Origin: Clostridium beijerinckii
Lineage (GTDB): Bacteria; Bacillota; Clostridia; Clostridiales; Clostridiaceae
DNA length: 64,000 bases
Assembly (NCBI GenBank): GCA_003129525.1
Contig: CP029329.1
Span: forward strand, 2,836,501-2,900,500
Reading direction: 5' to 3'
Within the stretch, counting starts at the first letter, position 1. Each line of letters starts with the position of its first letter. Shown here piece by piece: positions 36,162-44,620 of this stretch. Made by a program: the position numbers and the translations under genes. Below the pieces are notes generated by a model that saw only the letters and a list, made by a program, of their open reading frames with translations, searched no databases and had not been told where the DNA came from.

Positions 36162-37644
36162 AGTTTTTATTGTAGATGATGAATATTATTCTAGAAAAGG
36201 ACTTAAATGCATAATTCCATGGGAAAAAATGAATTGTGAGGTTTGTGGAGAAGCATCTAATGCTTATGAAGCAATAGATTTAGCAAATGAACTTAAACCA
36301 GACATAATAGTAACAGACATAAATATGCCAGAAGTAAATGGTATAGAAATGGCTAAGAAAATCAAGATACTTTTACCTAATGTAAAATTCATTGTTATAT
36401 CAGGATATGATGATTTTCAATATGCTAGAGGAGCAATAAAAATCAATGCGTTAGATTTTATATTAAAACCAATAAAGGTAAAAGAGTTTACAGAAGCTAT
36501 TATGAATGCTGTAAATTTAATAAAAAAAGAAAAAGATACAAATACAATATATAGTGAAAAAGAACTTTTAAGAATTATGAGAGGACAAAGCGAAATAGAA
36601 AATGTAAATAAATACTTTTATGGCATAAGTAAAATTAGAGTAATACTTATTAATAATGACAGCTATGAATACTTTATCAAAGAAAATAAAGAAAAGTTAA
36701 ATATAAGAATTTCATCAATAATAAAAACTTGGATTTCAGAAAATATAAATGATGCATATATATTTGATGCACATTCAAATAGAATAGGTTTAATTATGAA
36801 GGATGATGTAAATGGAAATTTTTCCGAATTAATAAATAAGATTTTAGAAGAAGTGGAAGGAATTATTACTATAGCAATAACAAATTCAGGAGAACCAATA
36901 AAATTAAAATGTATTTATAGAAAAGCTAAAGATTTGTTTGAAAGATGCTTTTATAAAGGTTATGGGAAAATTCTAAATGAAGAAAAAGAAGATTCTTTTA
37001 TTGTGAGTTATCATATACTTGAAGAGTTAGCAAATGAGATAGTAGATAATGTTGTTAACTGCCACAGGAAACTTTGTGAGGAAAATATCAATAAATTGTT
37101 TGATAAATTTAGTATCAGCATTACAAAGAAAGTAACAATAAATAAAATTGTAGTCGAGCTGATTTTAAAGATAAAACAAAAATTGAATGAATTAGAAATA
37201 AGCACTACATCTTTAGAAGCTATAGAAATTAAAAATGATTATAAATTAATGATAGATTTAAAATATGATTTAGAGACAGTTATAACTTTAGCTATTGAAA
37301 AAATACGAGAGTACAATGGGATATTAGAAGATAGTAGCATAAAAAGAGCGATTAGATTTATAAACAACAATTACAATAAGAATATTTCTCTTGGAATTGT
37401 TGCAAGTAGTGTTTATTTAAATGAAAGCTACTTGTGTAGAGAATTAAAACAATCTTTAGGAGTAGGATTTTTAGAATATATAAGAAAACTAAGAATAGAA
37501 AAAGCAATTGAGTTATTAAGAAGAGGCCATTCAGTAGCAACAGTTGCAGTAGAAATAGGATACAGTGACTATAGACAATTTTCCTATAATTTTAAAAAAT
37601 ATACTGGTAATATCCCAAGTAATTACAAAAAAGAGATTTATTAA
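36154..37644 (+). CDS. YesN-type response regulator (REC + AraC HTH)
   Basis: 496 residues. Receiver domain 1-120 with VDDEYY (acidic pocket), phospho-acceptor D55 in VTDINMPEVNG, and the conserved Lys in FILKPIKVKE. A long central region (~130-380) follows, then a C-terminal AraC domain (NISLGIVASSVYLNESYLCR, then VATVAVEIGYSDYRQFSYNF and FKKYTGNIPSNYKK). The GTG start sits inside the kinase gene, with AAAGGAGATGAAG before it. Translational coupling with the kinase is expected. Confidence 0.94.
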   Translation: MIKVFIVDDEYYSRKGLKCIIPWEKMNCEVCGEASNAYEAIDLANELKPDIIVTDINMPEVNGIEMAKKIKILLPNVKFIVISGYDDFQYARGAIKINALDFILKPIKVKEFTEAIMNAVNLIKKEKDTNTIYSEKELLRIMRGQSEIENVNKYFYGISKIRVILINNDSYEYFIKENKEKLNIRISSIIKTWISENINDAYIFDAHSNRIGLIMKDDVNGNFSELINKILEEVEGIITIAITNSGEPIKLKCIYRKAKDLFERCFYKGYGKILNEEKEDSFIVSYHILEELANEIVDNVVNCHRKLCEENINKLFDKFSISITKKVTINKIVVELILKIKQKLNELEISTTSLEAIEIKNDYKLMIDLKYDLETVITLAIEKIREYNGILEDSSIKRAIRFINNNYNKNISLGIVASSVYLNESYLCRELKQSLGVGFLEYIRKLRIEKAIELLRRGHSVATVAVEIGYSDYRQFSYNFKKYTGNIPSNYKKEIY

Positions 37645-38010
37645 TAAAACATAGTCTTAAACATAAAGTTGTCAAAAATAAATTTACTGCTTTTTTCTAA
37701 TTCCCTACACTTAGCAGGATAATTAGTATAGAATAAATTTTAAGATAAATTATGATTAATAACACAAAATATAAATAGAAGTGCTATAATTTATGTGATA
37801 TTTATATTACACTATATAGAGAAATACTCAAGAAAAAATATAACTTTACTAATATTATAGTAATAAGTATAATAAAAATAGTTTCATTTTATATAACAAC
37901 ATAAGTTTGTATACTTTTAATTTTAGTACAAATTTTAACATTTAATAAGATAGACTAATGCATAAACACACATAATATAAAAGAGTTCTAGGAGTTAAGG
38001 AGTGAATAAT
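37645..38010. other. Intergenic, leader of the hydrogenase gene
   Basis: 366 bases. A TTTGTA...TACAAA inverted repeat at about 37913-37934 lies upstream of the hydrogenase ribosome site. No Rex-like TTGTTAA...TTAACAA palindrome is seen. No gene. Confidence 0.4.
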
Positions 38011-39954
38011 ATGACAGATAAAAAGACAGCGTTAATACAAAGTGCATTGGGTTCAGTATTTTCTGTTTTTAGTGAAAAAGAATTAAAAGAAATAACGGAT
38101 AATAAACGAAGTATAGCTATTTGTGGGAAAATAAATAAGCCGGGAATAATACAAGTACCTGAAGGTGCTACTCTTAGAGATATAATAGAGCTTTGCGGAG
38201 GAATTATAAATAAGAGTAATTTTAAAGCAGCTCAAATTGGACTTCCATTTGGAGGTTTTTTAACTGAAGATAGCTTAGATAAAGAATTTGATTTTGGATT
38301 ATTTTATGAAAATATTACCAGAACTATCATTATCTTATCACAAGAAGATTGCATAATTCAGTTTGAAAAATTCTACATAGAGTATTTACTCGCAAAAATT
38401 AAAGATGGTTCATATAAGAATTATGAAATTGTTAAAGATGATATAACTGAAATGTTTAATATTTTAGATAGAATAAGTAAAGGTGTATCTAATATCCGTG
38501 AAATTTATCTTTTGAGAAATCTTGCAGTAACTGTAAAAGGTAAAATGCATCAAAAACATAATATTATGGAAGAAATAATAGAAAAATTTTATGCGGAAAT
38601 AGAAGAACATATAGAAGAAAAAAAATGCTACACATCACAATGTAATCATCTTATAAAATTAACAATTACAAAAAAATGTATTGGATGTGGAAGTTGTAAA
38701 AGAGCATGTCCTGTGGATTGCATAAATGGAGAATTGAAAAAACAACATGATATAGATTATGAGAGATGTACTCATTGTGGTGCATGTATATCAGCATGTC
38801 CTGTTGATGCTATCACAGCCGGAGATAATACTCTTTTATTCCTTAGAGATTTAGCTACACCTAATAAAGTAGTAATTACTCAAATGGCCCCAGCTATAAG
38901 AGTTGCAATAGGTGAGGCATTTGGATTTGAACCAGGAGAAAATGTTGAAAAGAAATTAGCAGCAGGTCTTAAAAAATTAGGAGTAGATTTTGTATTTGAT
39001 ACAAGCTGGGGTGCTGATTTAACTATAATGGAAGAAGCAGCAGAACTTCAAGATAGACTTGAAAGACATTTAGCTGGAGATGAAAGTGTTAAACTTCCAA
39101 TTCTTACTTCATGTTGTCCGTCATGGATTAAATTTATAGAGGAAAACTATGCTGATATGTTAGAGGTTCCTTCATCTGCAAAGTCACCAATGGAGATGTT
39201 TGCAATAGTTGCTAAGGAGATATGGGCTAAGGAAAAAGGTCTTAAAAGAGATGAAGTGACTTCAGTTGCAATTATGCCATGTATTGCAAAAAAATATGAA
39301 GCATCAAGACCAGAATTTTCAGTAGATATGAATTACGATGTTGATTATGTAATAACAACAAGAGAGCTTATTAAAATATTTGAAAACTCAGGAATAAACC
39401 TAAAAGAGCTTGAAGATGATGAAATAGATCCAGTTATGGGCGAATATACTGGTGCTGGAATTATTTTCGGTAGAACAGGTGGAGTTATTGAAGCTGCTAC
39501 AAGAACAGCTCTTGAAAAGATGACTGGAAAGAGATTTGATAATATAGAATTTGAAGGTCTTAGAGGATGGGATGGCTTTAGGGTTTGCGAGCTTGAAGCT
39601 GGAGACATGAAACTTAGAATAGGAGTTGCTCATGGACTTAAAGAAGCGGCTAAGATGTTAGATAAAATAAGATCTGGTGAAGAATTCTTCCATGCTATCG
39701 AAATAATGGCTTGTGTAGGTGGCTGTGTTGGCGGTGGTGGTCAACCTAAAATAAAAGGAAACAAACAAGTAGCATTACAAAAAAGAGCAGAAGGTTTAAA
39801 TGATATAGATAGAACTAAGAATCTTAGAAGATCAAATGAAAATCCAGAGGTTCTAGCGATTTATGAAAAATATTTAGATCATCCATTAAGCCATAAGGCT
39901 CATGAATTGCTTCATACCACATATTTTCCAAGAATTAAGAAGAATAATGATTAA
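38011..39954 (+). CDS. [FeFe] hydrogenase with vestigial NuoF/HydB N-terminal module
   Basis: About 647 residues. N-terminal ~40-90 is an SLBB domain (SIAICGKINKPGIIQVPEG), followed by a region aligning with the NuoF/HydB iron-sulfur domain but lacking its cluster cysteines. Two [4Fe-4S] sites come next (CIGCGSCKRACPV, CTHCGACISACPV), then the H-cluster domain with TSCCPSW, MPCIAKKYEA and MACVGGCVGGGGQP. The H-cluster ligands are C369, C424, C568 and C572, with spacings of 55, 144 and 4 residues, the same as in the clostridial enzyme CpI. A small-subunit-like tail closes the protein. It should catalyse proton reduction or H2 oxidation with ferredoxin-like partners. The ATG at 38011 follows AAGGAG; the upstream GTG overlaps it. 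Confidence 0.92.
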   Translation: MTDKKTALIQSALGSVFSVFSEKELKEITDNKRSIAICGKINKPGIIQVPEGATLRDIIELCGGIINKSNFKAAQIGLPFGGFLTEDSLDKEFDFGLFYENITRTIIILSQEDCIIQFEKFYIEYLLAKIKDGSYKNYEIVKDDITEMFNILDRISKGVSNIREIYLLRNLAVTVKGKMHQKHNIMEEIIEKFYAEIEEHIEEKKCYTSQCNHLIKLTITKKCIGCGSCKRACPVDCINGELKKQHDIDYERCTHCGACISACPVDAITAGDNTLLFLRDLATPNKVVITQMAPAIRVAIGEAFGFEPGENVEKKLAAGLKKLGVDFVFDTSWGADLTIMEEAAELQDRLERHLAGDESVKLPILTSCCPSWIKFIEENYADMLEVPSSAKSPMEMFAIVAKEIWAKEKGLKRDEVTSVAIMPCIAKKYEASRPEFSVDMNYDVDYVITTRELIKIFENSGINLKELEDDEIDPVMGEYTGAGIIFGRTGGVIEAATRTALEKMTGKRFDNIEFEGLRGWDGFRVCELEAGDMKLRIGVAHGLKEAAKMLDKIRSGEEFFHAIEIMACVGGCVGGGGQPKIKGNKQVALQKRAEGLNDIDRTKNLRRSNENPEVLAIYEKYLDHPLSHKAHELLHTTYFPRIKKNND

Positions 39955-39978
39955 TTTAGGATAATATAAAATATTTTA

Positions 39979-40005
39979 AGCACGCAAAATAAAATTTGCG
40001 TGCTT
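39979..40005 (+). terminator. Terminator of the hydrogenase gene
   Basis: AAGCACGCAAA pairs with TTTGCGTGCTT around ATAAAA. Confidence 0.8.
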
Positions 40006-40175
40006 ATTAGCGATAATTGTATATTTATAATATAAATTCTAAACTTATTTTTTATAGTTAGTTGTTATGAATGGATAAATTTTTTAAGTTTGGACATAAT
40101 AACATATCCAAGACTAAAATTGTAAATAAATGAGGAATATATTGTTAAACTAAAAGTAGCTAATATTAAATTTAG

Positions 40176-40220
40176 GTTAAGTTTTGTTAAAAACAGTTTA
40201 AAATTAGTTAAAAATATAAT
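40176..40220 (+). promoter_or_regulatory. Pho-box-like repeats and -10 of the DUF47-PiT operon
   Basis: GTTAAG/GTTAAA/GTTTAA/GTTAAA hexamers begin at 40176, 40186, 40196 and 40207, one helical turn apart, immediately upstream of TATAAT at 40215-40220. This is the layout of PhoP/PhoB-dependent promoters, where repeats replace the -35 box. Confidence 0.6.
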
Positions 40221-40288
40221 ATACTTGTACAGGATTGAAAATTTAATAACATGTCGAAGATTTATATTTTATAGGGAGAAGTGATAAG

Positions 40289-40915
40289 ATGTTTAACTTA
40301 AAGCCAAAAGAAGATAAATTCTATAAATTGTTTTTAGAAGCAGCGCAAAATGTGAATGATGGGGCAGTGATTTTAAGAAGAAGTTTGGATACCTTATCAG
40401 ATAAGGAAAGTAATGTTAATAAGATTGAAGAGTTAGAACATAACGGAGATCGATTAGTAAGTGTAGTAGTTAAAGAGTTAAATGAAGCATTTATAACTCC
40501 AATAGATAGGGAAGATATTTATTCATTAATTAAGAAAATGGATGATATATTAGACTTAATTAATTCAACAATGCATAGATTTTTAATGTATGATATTAAT
40601 GAAGGTACGTCTGAATCTAAGCTTTTAGCTGATATGATAGTAGAGTGCACTGAAAATATTTTTCAATTAATGAAAGAACTAAGTTTAGTGGGCAACAAAG
40701 GAGAGCGTATTAAAGAAAGAATTCTAAGTTTACATAAAATTGAAAGTGAAGCAGATTCTTTATTTAGAAAAACAGTAGCTGAACTATTCAAAAATGAGAA
40801 AAATGCTATAGAAGTTATAAAATGGAAAGAAATATATCAAATTTTAGAAAATACTATTGATAGATGTGAAAAAATTGCAAACACTGTAGAGGGAGTTGTC
40901 ATTAAGAATGCATAG
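40289..40915 (+). CDS. DUF47 / PhoU-like accessory protein of phosphate transport
   Basis: 208 residues, all-helical. The sequence (KFYKLFLEAAQNVNDGAVIL, KIEELEHNGDRLVSVVVKEL, FITPIDREDIYSLIKKMDDI) matches the DUF47 family (PF01865), PhoU-like proteins almost always paired with Pit transporters. It probably gates or regulates the transporter encoded next; the two genes overlap by 8 bases. Preceded by AGGGAGAAGTGAT and by the Pho-box-like repeats. Confidence 0.93.
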   Translation: MFNLKPKEDKFYKLFLEAAQNVNDGAVILRRSLDTLSDKESNVNKIEELEHNGDRLVSVVVKELNEAFITPIDREDIYSLIKKMDDILDLINSTMHRFLMYDINEGTSESKLLADMIVECTENIFQLMKELSLVGNKGERIKERILSLHKIESEADSLFRKTVAELFKNEKNAIEVIKWKEIYQILENTIDRCEKIANTVEGVVIKNA

Positions 40916-41906
40916 TACTTTGATTGTAACAGTATTGATAGTAATTGCTGTCTTAGTATTTGACTTTATAAATGGATTTCATGATACAGCTACAGCAGTT
41001 GCTACTTCTATTACTACAAGAGCACTTACACCCAAAACTGCAATAATAATATGTTCAATATTTAATTTTGTTGGTGCATTCACTGGAACAGCGGTTGCTA
41101 AAACCGTGGGAGAAAATATTGTAAGTAATAAATCAATAGCACAATGGGTTATACTTGGGGTTTTAATTTCAGCTATAATATGGAACTTAATTACGTGGTA
41201 TTTTGGTATACCAAGTAGTTCATCTCACGCATTAATAGGAGCATTAGTAGGTGGAGGAATAGCTTATAATGGTTCAATCAATGTAGTTAACTGGTATAAT
41301 CTTTTTCATAGTGTAGTATTATGGTTATTTCTTTCACCGGTTATAGGATTTGTAGGCGGTTATATACTAATGAAATTATTAAATTGTATTTTAAAGCCAT
41401 ATAAAGTTGGTGCAGTAAATAAAATATTTTTAAAATTTCAAGTTGCAGCAGGTGCACTTATGGCTTTCAACCATGGTGGAAATGATGCTCAAAAATCTAT
41501 GGGTATGATTACCATGGCACTAGTAAGTGGTGGATTTATTAGTAATTTTGAGGTGCCTACATGGGTTGTAATATCTTGTGCTTCAGCTATGGCACTTGGA
41601 ACTTCTATAGGTGGAAAAAAGATTATTAAAACTATGGGGAGTGGAATGGCAAAATTAACGCCAGTAAATGGATTTGCAGCTCAAACAGGTGCTGCAGCAG
41701 TAATATTTATTGCAACATCATTTCATGCTCCAGTTAGTACAACTCACATAATTTCAACAACTGTAATGGGAGTTGGAGCATCTAAAAGACTTAAATCAGT
41801 AAAATGGGGTGTAGCTAAAAATATAGTTTGGGCTTGGGTTTTAACTATACCAATTACAGCTGGTCTTTCAGCATTAATAATAACTATAATTAAGCTATTT
41901 ACATAA
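40908..41906 (+). CDS. pit: Inorganic phosphate transporter, PiT family, copy 1
   Basis: 332 residues, about 10 membrane segments. The duplicated PiT signature is visible as FDFINGFHDTATAVATSI in the first half and FNHGGNDAQKSMGMI in the second; SSSHALIGALVGG and PVSTTHIISTTVMGVGASKR are further conserved loops. It imports phosphate (as a metal-phosphate complex or with cations). A TTG at 40896 opens the frame, but the ATG at 40908 gives the same length as copy 2. Operon with the DUF47 gene. Confidence 0.94.
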   Translation: MHSTLIVTVLIVIAVLVFDFINGFHDTATAVATSITTRALTPKTAIIICSIFNFVGAFTGTAVAKTVGENIVSNKSIAQWVILGVLISAIIWNLITWYFGIPSSSSHALIGALVGGGIAYNGSINVVNWYNLFHSVVLWLFLSPVIGFVGGYILMKLLNCILKPYKVGAVNKIFLKFQVAAGALMAFNHGGNDAQKSMGMITMALVSGGFISNFEVPTWVVISCASAMALGTSIGGKKIIKTMGSGMAKLTPVNGFAAQTGAAAVIFIATSFHAPVSTTHIISTTVMGVGASKRLKSVKWGVAKNIVWAWVLTIPITAGLSALIITIIKLFT

Positions 41907-42029
41907 TTTTTCAAAAATAAGTGTTATTATAGTTATAGAGAGTGATAAGCAAATATTTTTCTAAACAGGATAAAACACATTGGAAAACAGAAAAGGCCAA
42001 TGATGGGCAGTATATTTGGTGTTAATTAA

Positions 42030-42111
42030 GGAGGCGAGTTATGCCAAAAGCATAACTCTCCAACAAAATATGATAAAAAATAGATAAGTATATTTGGTCT
42101 ATTATTTTTTA
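42030..42111 (+). promoter_or_regulatory. Structured leader or terminator between the two pit genes
   Basis: A long hairpin (GGAGGCGAGTTATGC loop CAAAA then GCATAACTCTCC, 42030-42061) is followed by AATAGA...TCTATTATTTTTT (about 42080-42111), which looks like a terminator. An upstream CATTGG...CCAATG hairpin lies at about 41978-42002. I cannot match this to a known riboswitch. Confidence 0.45.
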
Positions 42112-42180
42112 ATGTACATAAAAGAAGTCTAAAGATAATCTAGTTAATAGTAAGCAATATAGAAATTATATTAAATGTAT

Positions 42181-42217
42181 TTAAATATTTATTAAATTTA
42201 GGTAAATTTAATATAAT
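42181..42217 (+). promoter_or_regulatory. Pho-box-like repeats and -10 of pit copy 2
   Basis: TTAAAT-type hexamers begin at 42181, 42192 and about 42203, 11 bases apart, with TATAAT at 42212-42217. The downstream leader (ATGTCGAA.GTTTATATTTT-like) resembles that of the DUF47 operon. Confidence 0.5.
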
Positions 42218-42282
42218 TTAACGGGGCTATAAGATCTAATAATATGTCGAATGTTTATATTTTTAAGGAGATGTAGTTAAGG

Positions 42283-43281
42283 ATGTTTAGTACTATGACA
42301 ATAACAATATTAATAGTATTGTTAGTAATAATATTTGACTTTATAAATGGATTTCATGATACAGCTACAGCAGTTGCTACTTCTATTACTACAAGAGCAC
42401 TTACACCGAGAGTGGCTATAATAGTATGTGCAATATTTAATTTCATGGGTGCATTCACAGGCACAGCAGTTGCTAAAACTGTAGGTGAAAATATTGTGAG
42501 TTTTACATCTATACCTCAGTGGGTTATTTTGGGGGTTTTAATTTCATCAATAGTATGGAATCTAATTACTTGGTATTTTGGTATTCCAAGTAGTTCATCC
42601 CATGCATTAATTGGCTCACTTGTGGGAGGTGGAATTGCTTATACCTGCACATTTGATGTTGTTAATTGGTATAATCTTTTTCATAGTGTAATATTGTGGT
42701 TATTTCTTTCGCCAGTTATAGGATTTGTAGCAGGTTATATACTAATGAAATCATTGAACTGGATTTTACAGCCATTTAAAGTTCGTGTGGTAAATAAAAT
42801 GTTTTTAAAACTTCAAGTTATTGCAGGCGCATTTATGGCATTTAACCATGGCGGAAATGATGCTCAAAAATCTATGGGAATAATAACAATGGCGCTACTC
42901 AGTGGAGGATTTATAAATACATTTGATGTTCCTACATGGGTTATAGTAGTTTGTGCTTCAGCTATGGCACTTGGAACTTCTATAGGTGGTAAAAAGATTA
43001 TTAAAACTATGGGGAGTGGAATGGCAAAATTAACACCGGTAAATGGATTTGCAGCTCAAACAGGTGGATCATTAGTAATATTATTGGCAACATTATTCCA
43101 TGCTCCAGTTAGTACAACCCATATAATTACAACAACTGTAATGGGTGTTGGAGCATCTAAAAGAATTAAATCAGTAAAATGGGGTGTAGCAAAAGACATA
43201 GTTTGGGCTTGGGTTTTAACTATACCAATAACAGGGGGTCTTTCAGCATTAATAATAACTATAATTAAGCTCTTTATATAA
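42283..43281 (+). CDS. pit: Inorganic phosphate transporter, PiT family, copy 2
   Basis: 332 residues and a very close paralogue of the gene 380 bases upstream; long stretches such as FDFINGFHDTATAVATSI, IGGKKIIKTMGSGMAKLTPV and VSTTHIITTTVMGVGASKR are the same or nearly so. Differences concentrate in the N-terminal helix and the middle loops (for example TCTFDVVNWY versus NGSINVVNWY). It has no DUF47 partner of its own but does have its own Pho-box-like promoter, so it probably works with the upstream DUF47. Tandem duplication is clear. Confidence 0.94.
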   Translation: MFSTMTITILIVLLVIIFDFINGFHDTATAVATSITTRALTPRVAIIVCAIFNFMGAFTGTAVAKTVGENIVSFTSIPQWVILGVLISSIVWNLITWYFGIPSSSSHALIGSLVGGGIAYTCTFDVVNWYNLFHSVILWLFLSPVIGFVAGYILMKSLNWILQPFKVRVVNKMFLKLQVIAGAFMAFNHGGNDAQKSMGIITMALLSGGFINTFDVPTWVIVVCASAMALGTSIGGKKIIKTMGSGMAKLTPVNGFAAQTGGSLVILLATLFHAPVSTTHIITTTVMGVGASKRIKSVKWGVAKDIVWAWVLTIPITGGLSALIITIIKLFI

Positions 43282-43436
43282 TTTTATGAAAGTTTTATAT
43301 TTATAGAAAGATGAGAAATATAAAATTCCTTAAACTTAAGAAATCTGCAGATCTTCATATAGTGGAGCGTCTACAGGTTTGTTTTATTATAGAGATAAAA
43401 ATGTATACCTATTATTTCAGAGGCATACATACGTTG

Positions 43437-44333
43437 TTACATGCAATTAGTTTTGCATTCACTGCAATTACATGTTGTATCAGAAGACTCCAAATGTATC
43501 ATGACTTCAGCATATTTTAGAACTTGTTCTATATTCTGTTCAATTCTATCACATATATCATGAGCTTCTTTAATTGATTTATTTTCAGGAAATACTAAAT
43601 GTAAGTCTATATATCTTATTCGTCCAGATTTCCTTGTTTTAAGATCATGATAATTACAAAATACAGAATCATATCTATTTATTTTATCTTTAATTATTTC
43701 AATTTCTTCATCAGATAATTTAACATCTAAAAGAGGATTAAACGCAGTTTTTAATAATTCAAAAGATTCTTTTAATATAAATATAGCAACTAAAATTGCA
43801 ACTATTGGATCTAAGTAATTTAAACCAGTAATCCATATAAGAAATAAACCACCACCTACACCTAATGATGTATAAACATCAGCTTTTAAGTGAAGGGCAT
43901 CAGCCTCTAACGCAATTGAATCCTCTTGCTTAGCAACTTTATATAACTTTTTTGATACTATAAAATTTATAGCAGCAGAAATAAACATAACTATAAATCC
44001 AAGTCCAACAGAGTCTATTTCGCCAGGATTAATAATCTTCTTTACAGCTTCAATTATTATCCAAATAGAAGCAACAAAGATAAGCAAAGCTTCTATTACA
44101 CCGGAAATATTTTCCACTTTACCATGTCCATAAGGGTGTGTATCGTCAGCGGGTTTATCAGATATTCTTACGGAAAAAAACGCTATTACAGCAGCGAGTA
44201 AATCCATAGTTGAATGTATAGCTTCAGATATTATACTTACTGACCCAGTAAAAAGGCCAACAACTAATTTCATAATTATTAAACTTGTATTTGAAAGTAG
44301 CGATAATCTAGCTACTTTAACTTTAGCATTCAT
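43437..44333 (-). CDS. Cation diffusion facilitator metal exporter
   Basis: About 298 residues. Six membrane segments with the metal-site residues in SEAIHSTMDLLAA (TM2) and ALHLKADVYTS (TM5), and the HPYGHGKVENISG loop. A cytosolic domain (MIHLESS near the end) and a Cys-rich tail, CNCSECKTNCM, follow; the tail may bind metal. CDF proteins export Zn, Fe, Mn or Co in exchange for protons; the metal is not decidable. An ATG at 44348 is part of the GGAGG region, so the ATG at 44333 is used. Palindromes in the divergent region may be metal-regulator sites. Confidence 0.92.
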   Translation of the reverse strand: MNAKVKVARLSLLSNTSLIIMKLVVGLFTGSVSIISEAIHSTMDLLAAVIAFFSVRISDKPADDTHPYGHGKVENISGVIEALLIFVASIWIIIEAVKKIINPGEIDSVGLGFIVMFISAAINFIVSKKLYKVAKQEDSIALEADALHLKADVYTSLGVGGGLFLIWITGLNYLDPIVAILVAIFILKESFELLKTAFNPLLDVKLSDEEIEIIKDKINRYDSVFCNYHDLKTRKSGRIRYIDLHLVFPENKSIKEAHDICDRIEQNIEQVLKYAEVMIHLESSDTTCNCSECKTNCM

Positions 44334-44363
44334 ATAAAAAACCTCCATAATTTAACTATTTAT

Positions 44364-44525
44364 TTATCATTTGATAATATACATTGGAACGTTTTAGTTG
44401 GAACTAGATAATGCAATCAAAATTAGTTGAATATCAATTAATCAAACAAATTATATATAATAATATACCCAGATATAATAGAAAGTCAAGGATTTAAGCC
44501 AATTAGAATATACTATCAATTGATA
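44364..44525. promoter_or_regulatory. Three ATCA-TT-TGAT-like palindromes between CDF and DUF2974 genes
   Basis: TTATCATTTGATAA (44364-44377), TATCAATTAATCA (44432-44444) and TATCAATTGATA (44514-44525) share one core in a 270-base divergent region. The first is 15-20 bases from the CDF ribosome site. They are candidate binding sites for one regulator. Confidence 0.4.
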
Positions 44526-44620
44526 ATGAATTGTAATATTGTATAAAAATTATTATCTAATGTACTTTTGCAATAAAATTGAATAAATTAGTAATAGAGT
44601 TATTATCTAATGGAGGCATA

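Noticed and set aside
37900-37940. Rex-type redox operator ahead of the hydrogenase
   Set aside because: The TTTGTA/TACAAA repeat has the wrong core for the TTGTTAA-N4-TTAACAA consensus.
43311-43520. 69-codon frame after the second pit gene
   Set aside because: Overlaps the 3' end of the CDF gene on the other strand and has no ribosome site or family pattern.
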